A DNA stretch of 64,000 bases from Heterobilharzia americana (Eukaryota > Platyhelminthes > Trematoda > Strigeidida > Schistosomatidae). The position numbers and the translations under genes are program-made. Under the pieces are notes generated by a model that was given only the letters and a program-made list of their open reading frames with translations, made no database searches and was not told the origin of the DNA. Positions 1 through 10,780 of this stretch are shown piece by piece. The stretch covers positions 63,543,747 through 63,607,746 of the forward strand of contig OX104129.1 of assembly GCA_944470555.2 (NCBI GenBank), in the 5' to 3' direction. Numbering within the stretch: the stretch's first letter is position 1; the number at the start of each line of letters is the position of its first letter.

Positions 1-790
1 ACTCCTGACTTGATCATAGATAAAATGATTTCTTCTAGTCTCTGCATCACCACTATTGAAATTGGTCGGGATATCGGTGACCCCACTATGACTCTTCATA
101 CGTTTGTTTATCTTCCTATTGAACTGGAAGTATGCATTCAGTCAGAGATCATTGAGTTTCATCAGACTTAAACATTGAAGTCTTGTGTGTTCTGAAATAC
201 GTTTGGCTTCACTGAGGAGGACAGAGGTAGTATCCTCGGCCAGTTGTGGTTCGACTGATGTGTATAGAATATCTTCGATCCTTTCTAAGAATTCTGCTAA
301 TGATTTGACAGGACGTCCGCACGGTTTCACGAGGTACTTCAGTTTCCTAGAAGGTGCTCTGGATATGTTGTAAGTTGAAATTTCAGGAAGTGAGACTATT
401 GGATGTAGAGGAATGTCTGATTTGTGTAGTTTTAGTCTGCCATAAAACCAAAGAAGGGCAAGTACACTCGATTTCATTCGCCATTTGTCTTGCTCCGCTA
501 TTTCTTCTGCTTTGAAGAGCTTGCAGTCCTGAACATTTCATGACTAAACTCTGAAGTGAAACTCTATCTTTTCCAACAAGACTGACAGCTGTCTTTCTAT
601 CCTCACTGACATAACATTTCTAGTCACGAATTTCTGAAATTCATCTCCTTCAAGAACTCCATTCTAGAAACACTCTCTGATTTTGCCATCTGAAAAGTTC
701 TTGTTCGTTTCGATCTTCTTTCAAGGCTTAGATTTACTCTACTACAACACATAAATCTATCAAAGAGGAATACTGTTCACATATCTAGGA
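1..790 (-). mobile_element. Penelope-like element (family D) reverse transcriptase fragment
   Basis: On the minus strand, 477-142 reads as a 111-residue frame containing HKSDIPLHPIVSLP, close to the PLE reverse-transcriptase motif HKPxxPLRPIVS. It is followed by a region matching the part just before the MGSP motif, which continues through stop codons to base 1. Bases 478-790 match the segment that precedes the RT in the copy at 23.35 kb. The element runs off the window's left edge, so the catalytic YxDD block is not visible. Frame breaks mark it as dead. Confidence 0.7.
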
Positions 791-2590
791 TTGTGTAGTT
801 CGCTGATTGAATGACACAGAATTTATTTTGAAGTGTAATATACATTTGTAAAGATTATTTCTCTGAAGAATTCAAATGGGCCATAGTTTTTATATCTCAT
901 TACTTGAGATAGCAACTTTCATATAATCATAAGCTGTTGAACATTCAGCTTTCTATTATGATAAGATTTTGGTAAAGAATTTCTTATTTTATTAGACATC
1001 AGATCAGTTGATCCTTGCAAATCTCACCGACACAACTTTCCTTGTAACTAATTAGGACAGAATTGTAATTTGTTAACTTTTATTAAAGCCAATTTAAAAA
1101 TGATTTATGAAATTACTAAGGGGGATATCAACCTTTTTTTTCTCATAGCAGCATTATATATCAACTACACATGTGGTTAATTTTCTTCTTGGGATAAATA
1201 TTCAAATGAGGTCATCTATAGAAGTGAGATAAAAATTTTTAACATTCAGTATACGTTCAACATTGTGGTGTAGAATGATAAATTACCTTCAGAGTGAGTA
1301 TTTATCATAAATGATAAAATGAAAAATTTCACTAGTTACATTATAAAACAAAAGATGTTTTAAATGGTTGTTTTAACAGTATAATTCTTAAATGAAAAAG
1401 AAATGGAAGTACTGATAAGAAGAAGAAAATGCTACCCAATGGTTTCAAACTTTTTATCTGTTTGTTTATCACAGCGTTTTATGCCTCCACAAGTACAATT
1501 TCAGATGCTCTACTCTATTCTACAAATAACTGAATCAATCGACAATCTGGTTATTTGATGTAACCAATATGATATGCGAAGAGCAAAATTTACATGAAGT
1601 ATGACTTCCTGAAGGCAGTCTCCAAACAACTGCTGGTAATCAATGTGTACCGGGATCGTGAGTCTCTTAATCTAGTGGTCGCACTGCAAAATGATTGACA
1701 GGATTAGGTCAGCCCTTAAGACTCCCTATATACTAATCAGCATATTTATTTCAGTTCTACCAGAGGTCGACTGGGACCCAAGCAGCTCAGGGGTAATGTT
1801 GCTGAATAATAGTAATAACTACTTTATTTTAAACAAGATTTTGATACAATTTTGGAGTTTTTATTATGTAATATTACAGTTAAAAGTAGTTTTTTACGGT
1901 CTTTCCAGTAGTGTTAATTACAACAGTTTAAACTGTGTAAATGATGCTACTAACGAAGAGAGTTAAACATGAATGCTTGAACTGTTGAAAAGACTGATTA
2001 TTTACCGTTACGAAGGTGATATATGAGGTCTATTCTAATACTTTTCTCCTCACACTATATGTGTGCTAGGCAAGGCACAGTTGAATTCTTATATTTAGCC
2101 GTATCAGCATAACATTTTACATAATATCCCTTCGTTCTCCTCGAGAAAATACAAAGAGAGAACTGTGAATAAGGTGGGTGCTCAGTGTCAGTTATTATTA
2201 CTGTGGCTACTTACCTTCTATAGTTTAAATATCTATCACCCAAGAGTGGTAATTAGTTGAGCCATATGTACAGCATTTACCCTACTGACAGTTTTCAGAG
2301 CCTAGTGCAACATAATATACTACTGTTTAATAAACTAGAAAAGATTACAAAGGAATAACAAAGAATAACAGGTAAATACATAAATTAATAAGTTGTACAA
2401 GAAGAGACTGAGTTATGCGAGAAAGTATCAGCTTTCCTATGTAATACGTTATACCAAAGATTGTCCTTGAATTCAGCAGGGCATAAGATGACGATCAACA
2501 TAGGTAACACTCACTTTAATTCCTACAACATTTTCATCAATGCAACAGGCGTCATGGAACTTAAGTGGCTTACACTAGTATCGTTTACAT
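791..2590. other. AT-rich intergenic stretch
   Basis: No convincing gene. The 1690-1966 open frame has no recognisable similarity. A weak tRNA-like string around 1640-1690 (minus strand) may be the remnant of a short element. Confidence 0.4.
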
Positions 2591-2599
2591 TTGAGATTA

Positions 2600-3000
2600 G
2601 GCTTAACATTTTTATTGATTTATTCGATTTATCACACAGTGTAAAAGTATTGTTTACTAGATTACGTTTAGGACATAATTTATTGTTCATAGTCAGATCA
2701 AGATAACTACACAACTTTGAGATATCCTTTATAAAGTCCTAATTTACTCGTCTCTTTGTGAGATGGGTAGTAAGATTTTCCGTATATCCGCAAATGTTAG
2801 GTGTTGATTCGATAAACAAAGATTCAGTTATCAATCACCTACTCCACACTGTTATATTAGTTTTAACAATTTTCACCCTGTCCCATCCTATTGTGTGGTG
2901 TGTGTAGTTGCATGCATATCTTTGGCTGAGGTTTATTCTAAATTCTTTATCTTACTAGGATCTACCGATTTGACCTAATTAGGTTTTCGTGCTTCCATAG
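2600..3000 (-). mobile_element. PLE family C 3' end, inverted, upstream of the copy at 3.0 kb
   Basis: Read on the minus strand, this segment carries the family C tail: the end of the GIY-YIG domain, the phrase corresponding to ESLFIESTP, then the hairpin-like 3' region. The same sequence occurs in plus orientation at about 3640-3920. The pair forms an inverted repeat around the linker and GIY-YIG coding of the neighbouring copy. Confidence 0.7.
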
Positions 3001-3965
3001 CATAATTGACACTATGCCAGGTAAAGTTGGCTTGGTAAAATGTCCAAATAACAGGGCTAGAAAACGTACTAGTAAAACAGAAGATCTAAGACAGAAGAAT
3101 AGATCCATTAAAGACACCTTACGCATCAACAGTTACCCCACTAAATTATTGATTAACTCCTTAGGAATTGTAAGATAAATATCAGTAACACAGTTATTAA
3201 TAGTAGTGATAACAGTGGTAACAATAGCAGTGATAATGGTAATAGTAGTGTGGATAATGATAGCGACAATACTGTGAAGAAAGAACTGAAAACCTCTACT
3301 GTATTACCATACAAATAAGGCACCTCAGAAACACCACGTAGAATTCTCAACAGGCCTGGCTGAGAGTTTCGAGTGGGATTTAAACAGACAAACTCACTTC
3401 GAAATAAGCTTTGTAGGTTAAAAGATCCTATTGATCCAATTAAGCAGAATAACTTGGTTTACCGAATCCCTTGTAATGATTCCGAGGTCGCATACACTGG
3501 TCAAAGTAGTCGACCAGGGTTGATTAGGCTATCGGAACACACAAACCTAGCTAGATCAAACTTGGTAGATCCTAGTGAGGTAAGGAATTTCGAAGAAAGC
3601 TAAGTCATTGCTATGGACGCGGTTACGCACAATTACACAATAAGATGGGACAGGGTGAAAATTGTTAAAACTAACATAACATTGTTGAGTGGGTGATTGA
3701 TAACTGAATCTTTGTTTATCGAATCAACACCTAACATATGCGGATATATGGAAAATCTTACTACCCATCTCACAAAGAGACGAGTAAATTAGGACTTTAT
3801 AAAGGATATCTCAAAGTTGTGTAGTTATCTTGATCTGACTGTGGACAATATATTATGTCCGAAACGTAATCTAGTAAACAATACAGTTACACTGTGCTAA
3901 ATGTAATAAATCAAATAAAATGGAATTACATTCTACCATAGTGCAAGACTTTTAATTTTATATTA
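3001..3965 (+). mobile_element. PLE family C, 5'-truncated: linker, GIY-YIG endonuclease domain and 3' end
   Basis: The frame starts within the end of the RT region (AVNSW/ARKRTSKTEDL-like), then a Ser/Asn/Asp-rich linker (about 3175-3290). Next comes a 76-residue open frame (3373-3603) with NNLVYRIPCNDSEV and YTGQ, the GIY-YIG core with I changed to T, then RLSEH. GIY-YIG nucleases nick target DNA for PLE integration. Stop codons and a missing RT show it is inactive. It is nearly identical to the protein encoded at 46.5-46.7 kb on the other strand (about four differences in 76 residues), so both copies are young or share a recent master. Confidence 0.8.
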
Positions 3966-4440
3966 ACGTTAGCAGCCTGGCATTTATATTAAGATTATTT
4001 CCACAAGATTACTGGGTAAATCTTGACAGAAATTCATTCAATCAAGAGTAATTTAACTGAAAGATAACTGACAAAGAAACTATCAGGTTGTTAGGATACT
4101 TAGTAAAGTTACTTTTAACAGAATGAACTAAACCACTCAATAAGGAAAAGCAGAAATAGAGAAAGTATTACGCGTCGAGTTTCAAAGGATAATTGCTTTC
4201 TGAAGATTGCGGTAATTTCTGGGTGCCTTTGTGGAAAAGGTAAAATAAAACTTCATAATAAGGTTAGCGGTTTGTAGGTAAATTCATTGGATGCTTGACC
4301 CAGACTGTGTCGTCTTTCGAGTTACTAATTAGTAAATGATCTGTAATCTTGTTAATTTTTAACTGCTGATATTTCTATTCATGTTGAAATATTATAAAGT
4401 TGATTATTTTATATTTTATTTCTTTTTCCCTTTCCCTCCC
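3966..4440. other. AT-rich stretch without recognisable gene
   Basis: No coding similarity seen. It ends with a long polypyrimidine tract (about 4420-4450) preceding the exon-like segment discussed in the findings. Confidence 0.4.
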
Positions 4441-4594
4441 ATTCTAATTAAGAGTCCAAGTGTCTCTTCTGATGCTATGAAATCTGTACAGTCTATAGCA
4501 AGTTTAGGTGAAACGACTCTTGGTCAGTTTGTTTACTTAACAGATTCTGTAATCTATCATAGATGCAATTTGGTTGATTGCAGCTAGCAGAAGA

Positions 4595-4846
4595 ATCCAG
4601 TACACGCGTTTAGTCCTATTTGAAACTCGTCAGATGGATGTACCTACACCCGAGTGAGGAGTGTTGTTTTTCCCACTCAGAATCGAGCCTCGCACCCATC
4701 ACTTCAAACGCCAAGGTGTCATCCACTATGCCACGAAGGAAAGGTAGCCACTTCTTGTACAACGTGTTGTAGTTATCATTATTTATTGATATATTTGTAA
4801 TTCTCCGTTGTTTTGTTGGATCGAATTGTTCAACCTCTACTGGCAT
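4595..4846 (-). mobile_element. S1 (Smα-like) tRNA-derived short element, dimer junction, with degenerate hammerhead
   Basis: On the minus strand this reads: the S1 3' tail, directly followed by the next S1 unit. That unit has a pol III A-box-like TGGCATAGTGGATGAC, a B-box-like region, then a hammerhead region (CTGACGAG, stem II, ACTAAAC in place of CGAAAC) and CTGGATTC. The direct tail-to-head join indicates a tandem dimer. The changed GAAA predicts a dead ribozyme. Confidence 0.72.
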
Positions 4847-4848
4847 CT

Positions 4849-4990
4849 GGATTCTTCTGCTAGCTACAACCAACCAAATTATCATAATTAACATCCAGGC
4901 AATATCGAGGCATCCGCATAGGAGCCCATATGCCAATAGAGGTCGAACTATTCGACCCAACAAAACAACGGAGAATAATAAGTATGACAA
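4849..4990 (+). mobile_element. S1 half-element beginning at the hammerhead cleavage position
   Basis: It begins with CTGGATTC, the bases that follow the ribozyme cleavage site in S1, and runs to the S1 3' tail. It stands tail-to-tail with the minus-strand S1 at 4595-4846; 4798-4846 and 4929-4980 form about 50-base inverted arms. See findings. Confidence 0.65.
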
Positions 4991-5869
4991 TGAATAGTAA
5001 CATCATAAATGTAGTTTGTCTTTGTTTAATTAGTCGGTATATTTGTCTGTTTATGTATTTATAGACATGAATATGTGAAATGCGACGTATGGTAGTGTTT
5101 TTTCCCCACACAACTCGTATTCTGTTTTACCTAGTTTGTTTCGAACTTCTGGGCACTCATCGATAAGAAGTTTCTGCAACCTCAATGGAACTGATTTCCT
5201 CTTAGACATCACTACTTGTATGGTACACTGCCGCAGTCAGTCAGAATTATTCATCCCGGTAATTACCTCTTAAAATAATCAATCCAACTCAGGCTAGATA
5301 GCATGGAAGTCATTACTCTGTAGTGACTGATCAATCTACATCATTTCGAGTCTCTTTAATCCGTGATAGTCAATTTGTCACAGCAAGCTTATTGTTAGTG
5401 TTCATTTAATGTTGAATCAATGAATTCAGAGAGTAGCTGATTTATCTAAACATGGTTTCCACTATGAATTTGTAAGTTTTTGGTGTCTACCAAAGGCTAA
5501 TTTGTGGAATGTTGTGATTTAGGGGGAATGACAAGTTCTATGCAATAGCCCTAATACACTTTCTGTCAAAAGGTAAACTCAACTTACTTATTAGCCGGAT
5601 GAAGTTGGAAATGTCAGGCGTTACGAGTGGACGTAGTAGAATTAGGAGGACGAAGTATCTCAGCTTAAATAAAGGTGGATTCACCTCGTTTTGACCTCTA
5701 TAGGTATAGTAGGTGGTGATAAGTCACAGGTTAACAAAAGATTCCTCAGTAATACTTGATATTCAATGATTATTCAGCTGAGACTTCGAGTTTACTATAG
5801 AAAGTGTCTTAAAAATCTTAAGTCAGATAATTAAGTAGACAGTGTGTCGATTCAAAAAAACTTTGGAAA
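4991..5869. other. Stretch without recognisable gene
   Basis: Nothing supported on either strand; short frames only. Confidence 0.4.
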
Positions 5870-6110
5870 TAATCGTTTAAGTTATTTGAAGAACCATAGA
5901 AAACCTGAAAGCACCGGAAAGTTGTTTCATCCTAATATGGGACACCTCAGCAGTGTGAACCACTACACTTTTAGGGGTTGAATCTAGTACCATCAGGTCT
6001 ATCAAGGATCATGTTAGAATTGAGCCATTGGGTTGGAGCCCAGCATTTCAGCGGTATAGCGTGACCTTCATCCGATGTCATCGTTCAGTAGCTGTCTTCA
6101 TATCGAGATT
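5870..6110 (-). mobile_element. Family E tRNA-like short element with hammerhead-like block
   Basis: On the minus strand: a tRNA-like head (about 6000-6080), then CTGAGGT, stem II with ATTAGGAT, GAAAC and a following CGGTGC that can pair with CACTG before the core. The core A after CTGAGG is changed to T. It matches the better preserved family E copy at 49.8 kb. Confidence 0.6.
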
Positions 6111-6139
6111 AATTAACCTTACTGGTCATGAATTGGGAA

Positions 6140-6950
6140 GTTGTATCACCCCGAACAGCCTGGTTACTTACGAAATCTCAGCTTGAATACAGAAGGCGTG
6201 TTTGGCACTTGACAACCTGCGTCATCTGTGGTGCTGGTCTACAGCATAACCGACTATTTGTCAAGGGACGATTATACTACGCTGTAACCAGTCAGCCTTG
6301 TCGTGTTGTATGGCTGTGAGACATGGCCATTAAAAGTAGAAGACATGAAGCAATTGCACCATTTTGATCATCAATATCTTCGTAAAACTGCTCGCGTTTC
6401 GCAGAATCACTGTGTGAGAAATGTTGAGATCAGGGAGCAGGAACTAGGCAAGAGAGGTAAGTTGACTGATGGGGTTACGAAGCTTAGTTGACTGAAATAG
6501 CTTGCACATGTAATGTGAATGCCAGGCCACCGCCTACCTCAACAACTCATGCTGAAAGAAGCCGGACTAGTTTGAAAGACATTTCAGGATGGGGAGACTA
6601 GGACTTGACACCAGTCGATGAAGTCCCTGACTGTTGATGTGAGGCATATGAAGTGATGTAGACTCCCTGATTGAAGTTCACGAGACGGCGGGAATCAGTG
6701 TTTGAAGACTCTTGGTGAAATGGTTAGAAATCAGTGACAATAGTTCAGATGTACTGACCCCTTGAAACATTTAAACGCTTGAATATTCGCAGTAACACTT
6801 ACCTTCAAATTGCTTATTCTCTCACACAACTTTGTTTACTTTGAGATGACTCCTTTTTTAATCACCTATTCTTTGTATACTAGTGTGAAGTGTGGCAACT
6901 TGAGTTGATGTACTCGTGTGTGGGGTCCTACATTAATTTTGTCAGTTAGT
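6140..6950 (+). mobile_element. RTE-A retrotransposon, 3' fragment
   Basis: Two short frames (6128-6319 and 6303-6491) give the C-terminal region of the RTE-A protein. VLYGCETWPLKVEDMKQ and similar match the full element at 52-55.8 kb, and the alignment continues through stop codons to about 6760 (GHVMRMPGHRLP-like). Bases 6880-6950 resemble the RTE-A 3' end (GTGTGGCAACT). It is an old, much mutated 5'-truncated copy. Confidence 0.8.
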
Positions 6951-8344
6951 TAGTCAGTCATGACTTCTCATTACAGCTTTGAGAAATCTCATTTGGAAAC
7001 AATGTTGCAGCAGACAGTAAATCAGTTTGGAGGTTTGTGAGGATTGATTGAATTCAAGTTACTATTTATCGCATACTGATAAACAATGAAGATTGTTGGC
7101 TTCGTAAATGGAAATTTTCTCAGCTAAATTATCTCTTATTTTCTTTATAACGAGTAATCGATAAACTAACATTAAATTTATTTATGAATAAAATCACTTT
7201 CTGTCCAGATTGCTGGTTGATTGTGTAGCCTTCAGAACGTTAGTGTGTGTGTCGTAGGATCGGTCAGTTCGTCAGTACATAGAAAAAGCTGTCAGATAAA
7301 AAAAGGTGTATTGAAAAGTTAAAATACAACTGTAAATATATGTATTTACAACATCCGTAACTATTTCTATGCCTTTCAATCAATCTGATATTTACACTTA
7401 GGTTCATATGTTTTTTTACGAAACTTCAATGCAACAAGAATAGTTTTGGAGGGCTTCAGGGATTTAGAACGTTTTGTGATGATCTAGACAACAGCTAATC
7501 GCTCACTTCTTTCAAAAATTTGTTCAGATGATATTGTCTAGAATGACCATCAAAAGTTTATTTCAGGGAAAACTTCTTCGATAGATATCAGCGAAATAAT
7601 GAATTCAAAGCACTTCTTTGAAAAACAACATGCATATCTAAGTCTATTATACATGCTTCTCAAAATTATCCCTTAAAATTAAATTAAAATACGATAGGGT
7701 AATTTTATCAGATTATAAGAAACACCTTGCAGCGAAATTTAAATATAGCGAAGTATAGAAATTATATTAATTGTATAATATATTTGTTTTGATATTCGGT
7801 TAAGCTATTAAGATTATATCTCATAGTTGACTATTTTGGCTTCGATAAATTAAAAAACATTGAACATTTAACGTTTGTGTATTTATTTATTACTTTTACT
7901 ATTTGTGTCTCCTCTTTTCTTTTACTACACTTTTATGTATGTACCGTTGAGTTTAGAATGTTAAAAAAAAGAGATCTTAATGGTTTTTATCTTTAACACT
8001 GAACAAAATTGTACCTTTTAATCTTGTTTTAATTTTCCAATAGAAAAAAATGGCTTCCATGATTAAATTTGTGTTTTTTCTAAAATCTTTGATTTCCTGT
8101 TTTTTAAGATGAGAAACAATGGATGCTTAGAAGAATATCAACAAAAACATAAACGTAAATTATTGCTTAGTTTATATTTTGTACTATATTAAAGGAAAAA
8201 TTAAATGAACAGAAATGTTTGAAAAAAAACATTCTCCAAAATATTTATCATATTATTTCAGGCAAAGTAAAAGCGGCATTTTAATATTTTTACTCTAATA
8301 TTTTTCCCAAAAACTGCTTTTCACTTTTACTAAATTTTGTAATT
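6951..8344. other. AT-rich stretch without recognisable gene
   Basis: Long A/T runs and no supported coding. About 6970-7060 has weak likeness to the region flanking family E elements. Confidence 0.4.
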
Positions 8345-8395
8345 TTTAGAGGTCGAACAATTTCATCCAATAAAACAGCAGAGAATTACACGTAT
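8345..8395 (+). mobile_element. S1 3' tail, left part of an interrupted S1 dimer
   Basis: AGGTCGAACAATTTC and the following bases match S1 3' tails at 4.93 and 27.8 kb. It stops at an AATTACA-CGTAT word. A matching AATTACA-AGTAC word reappears at 9108-9119, where the next S1 unit starts. Confidence 0.6.
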
Positions 8396-9080
8396 AAGTA
8401 TTTCAGCGAAGAGTCTCTTTTCAGCGATTTCATTCTCAAAGCTGTACAATGGCAAATTTATACATCTTTTTTAGAATGTAAGGATTTGGTTAGTTAAAAA
8501 CGATTTGTCAAGGCTGACACCACAAATAGTTTCAATAAGTGAGTTGTCATTCAAATAAATAAAAAATTAACGAAAAACTGACTAGCAGTGAATATTGATC
8601 AAAATAAATTTGAATAAGAAGTTTGGAAACTGAATTGTGATCAGGCCAAACATAGCAACAAGAATGAGTAGCAAATTACTTAAGAAGTGAATAGTTTTGA
8701 AACAGAAAGGCGAAAAGAAGAAAAGGGGGGAAGTAGAGGAGACCTAAAACCGATACCATGAAAGGAGAAGAGGGCTGAACACTCTTCAGGCTTCTACATA
8801 TGCATGGCAAGAGCTTTGACGATGAAGAGAATACGAGGACCTACAGCTTTTGGGAGGTTTCTTTTCACGTTATAGATGACTTTGAACAAGGAGGTTCTTC
8901 AAAGAGGGTGATTTGTGTTCACGATGTGTTCAATTATATCACCCATAATCGCTCCATTATAACCTCCTTGTAACCACGCGGGATAGTGTTCTTGAACACT
9001 TTTGGATAACATTCACACCAGGCTATGCCGGGCTCCACAAGAGCAGAAAAGAGACTCTGCTGAAATACTTGTTCTTTCTC
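8396..9080 (-). mobile_element. PLE family H fragment with GIY-YIG remnants, inserted in S1
   Basis: On the minus strand, 9060-8760 reads with breaks as a PLE GIY-YIG region: a Cys-containing YIGR-like start, an SEHL/IEHIVNTNH-like middle, then FKVIYNVKRNLPKA. The two ends carry about 28-base inverted copies of the same word (about 8396-8425 and 9046-9077). It lacks the RT and is a dead fragment. Confidence 0.6.
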
Positions 9081-9107
9081 CAAGTTATTAAGGGTATATT
9101 TTGTAAA

Positions 9108-9430
9108 AATTACAAGTACATCAATAGATAGTAATAACTGCTACTCGTTGTACAAGAAATGGCTATCGTTCCTCCATGGCACAGTGGATAGCGCCTCAGC
9201 GTTTGAAGCCATGGGTACAAGGTCCGAGTCTCAGTGAGAACAACATCACTCTGCACTATGGTGCAGGTACATCCAGCTGACAAGTCCTGAATAGGACGAG
9301 ACGCGCTTCCCAGATTCGCCTGCTAGCCACAACCAACAAAACTATCGTTATTAACACTCACGGTATATCGAGGCATCCTCATGGGAGTACAAAAGCCAAT
9401 AGAGGTCGAAAGACTGCGAATTACAAACAA
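9108..9430 (+). mobile_element. S1 (Smα-like) short element, right part of the interrupted dimer
   Basis: A tRNA-like head has A-box TGGCACAGTGGATAGCGC and a B-box-like GGTCCGAGTCTC. It is followed by a degenerate hammerhead region (CTGACAAG, stem II TCCTGAATAGGA, CGAGAC) near 9280-9310. CTGANGA and GAAA are both mutated, so self-cleavage is not expected. Confidence 0.72.
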
Positions 9431-9764
9431 ATCAATGAATTTAACTACAATTCATGCAATTCTGAGAAATACCTTATCTCACATACTTAGGAATATTACC
9501 AGATTGTTAATTGTATTATCATCAACTTGATTAGATGGCCACGATTTCGCTTCAAGCATGCGACCCGGAGGCTGTTGCTCGCAAAACATTTAAGATTTTT
9601 ATTACTCCTTCAATAATAGCCTAGTGTGCATAGCTGCATTATCTCGGTTTACAGATAGCGTGCAGTCACTTGAAAATGGGGCTCCACAATTGAAAACACC
9701 CAACTCAAAGAACACAGTAAAAACAAGGTCATCAGCATGAGCTACAAACATTCTCCACCATTTC

Positions 9765-10780
9765 GAAACAAGAGGATTTGAATTTCGACAAAGATGATAT
9801 ATGTCTAATGTCTTGTCACACAAACTCGAAGATCCACAGACGAAAACTAACAACTCGACAGAAGATGCGAAGTAAGGCAGCCAATGGAAGACACAACCTC
9901 CTTTATGTGAACACACAGAAGACACAGGTGATGAAAATACCCAACAAACCAACCAGCCAACAACAACAAATACAAGCACCAATCAACATCAACGGAAGAG
10001 AGAAATCTAAACGAAGTTGTCTCGGTCACCTACCCACCCACCTACCTAGGCATGATGCTATCGTATCAATTACACGTGGCGGTGGCACAGATGAGGACGT
10101 CAAAGCCACGCTAGCAAAGACAGCAAGATAAACCTTCCTTCATCAACATGAATTCAGTGTGGAGATCTACTCCACTCTACTCCTCTCCTCGCCACCAACC
10201 ATAAAGCATAAAGCATGAACAACATCACGATTTTCAACACCAATCTCAGTCAAGTAAGTCAGTGCTTCAATGTGGTGGTTGAAAGACTTGACAGTGTAGT
10301 ACGAAAAGCATTCCCAACAAACTACAGACATACATCATCAACAACTGCCACCTACGCTCACTCAATCGATACTCATGATCAGATCAGATGGTCAAAATGA
10401 TAAGAATAAGTAACAAGGAACTCACTGTGACTGTCAACGAATCGACCGAGAACCCATGGTCGATCAAATATGTAGAAGGAGAAGGTGGAGATGGATTGGA
10501 TTGGATTGGATTGGACATACACTGATTAGACTGATTGGGGGACATCACGCGTCTGACCAGACCATGCCGTCTAGTGTAAGTCGAATGGGAAACAATGAGT
10601 TTGTCTTTCGAGTCGAGTGTGATATGGAGGAGATTGTGTGAGTAAGAAATGAAAGGTTGTGGGCAGTTGTTGAGCGGGGTTTTGAAGACTGTAGAGAAGA
10701 GAGTGAAATGATGATATGCTAGTGAATCGGTGTGTTCTACTATGAGCCCAAAGGACAAGTAATAATAATGCAATGATGGG
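9765..10780 (+). mobile_element. RTE-B copy B1 (3' third), left arm of a long inverted repeat
   Basis: It covers the region after the RT catalytic block through the C-terminal domain and 3' end of family B. It is broken by many stops; remnants of FADDICLMS, VKTVLLYG and WIGHTL homologues are readable. The 3' end has an AATAAT-type tail. It is nearly identical to 14555-15556 on the other strand. It contains four tandem GGATT units at 10493-10516. Frames in it on either strand are shadows, not genes. Confidence 0.78.

Noticed and set aside
1691..1966. 91-residue plus-strand frame
   Set aside because: No similarity recognised; Asn/Tyr/Ile-rich as expected of AT-rich noncoding DNA.
3153..3350. 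65-residue minus-strand frame rich in Leu/Ser, and its twin at 46742-46939
   Set aside because: Antisense of the PLE-C Ser/Asn/Asp linker; the hydrophobic pattern comes from complementing AAT/AGT codons.
4616..4990. 124-residue minus-strand frame with a hydrophobic start
   Set aside because: It lies wholly within the inverted S1 pair.
9602..9982. 126-residue hydrophobic minus-strand frame resembling a membrane protein
   Set aside because: It crosses the RTE-B B1 boundary and is antisense to element sequence; the Val/Phe-rich appearance comes from reverse-complemented Asn/Gln codons.
10384..10773. 129-residue minus-strand frame, repeated at 14493-14936 and partly at 28534 and 36092
   Set aside because: It is antisense to the degraded RTE-B C-terminal region; repetition reflects the copies, not a conserved gene.
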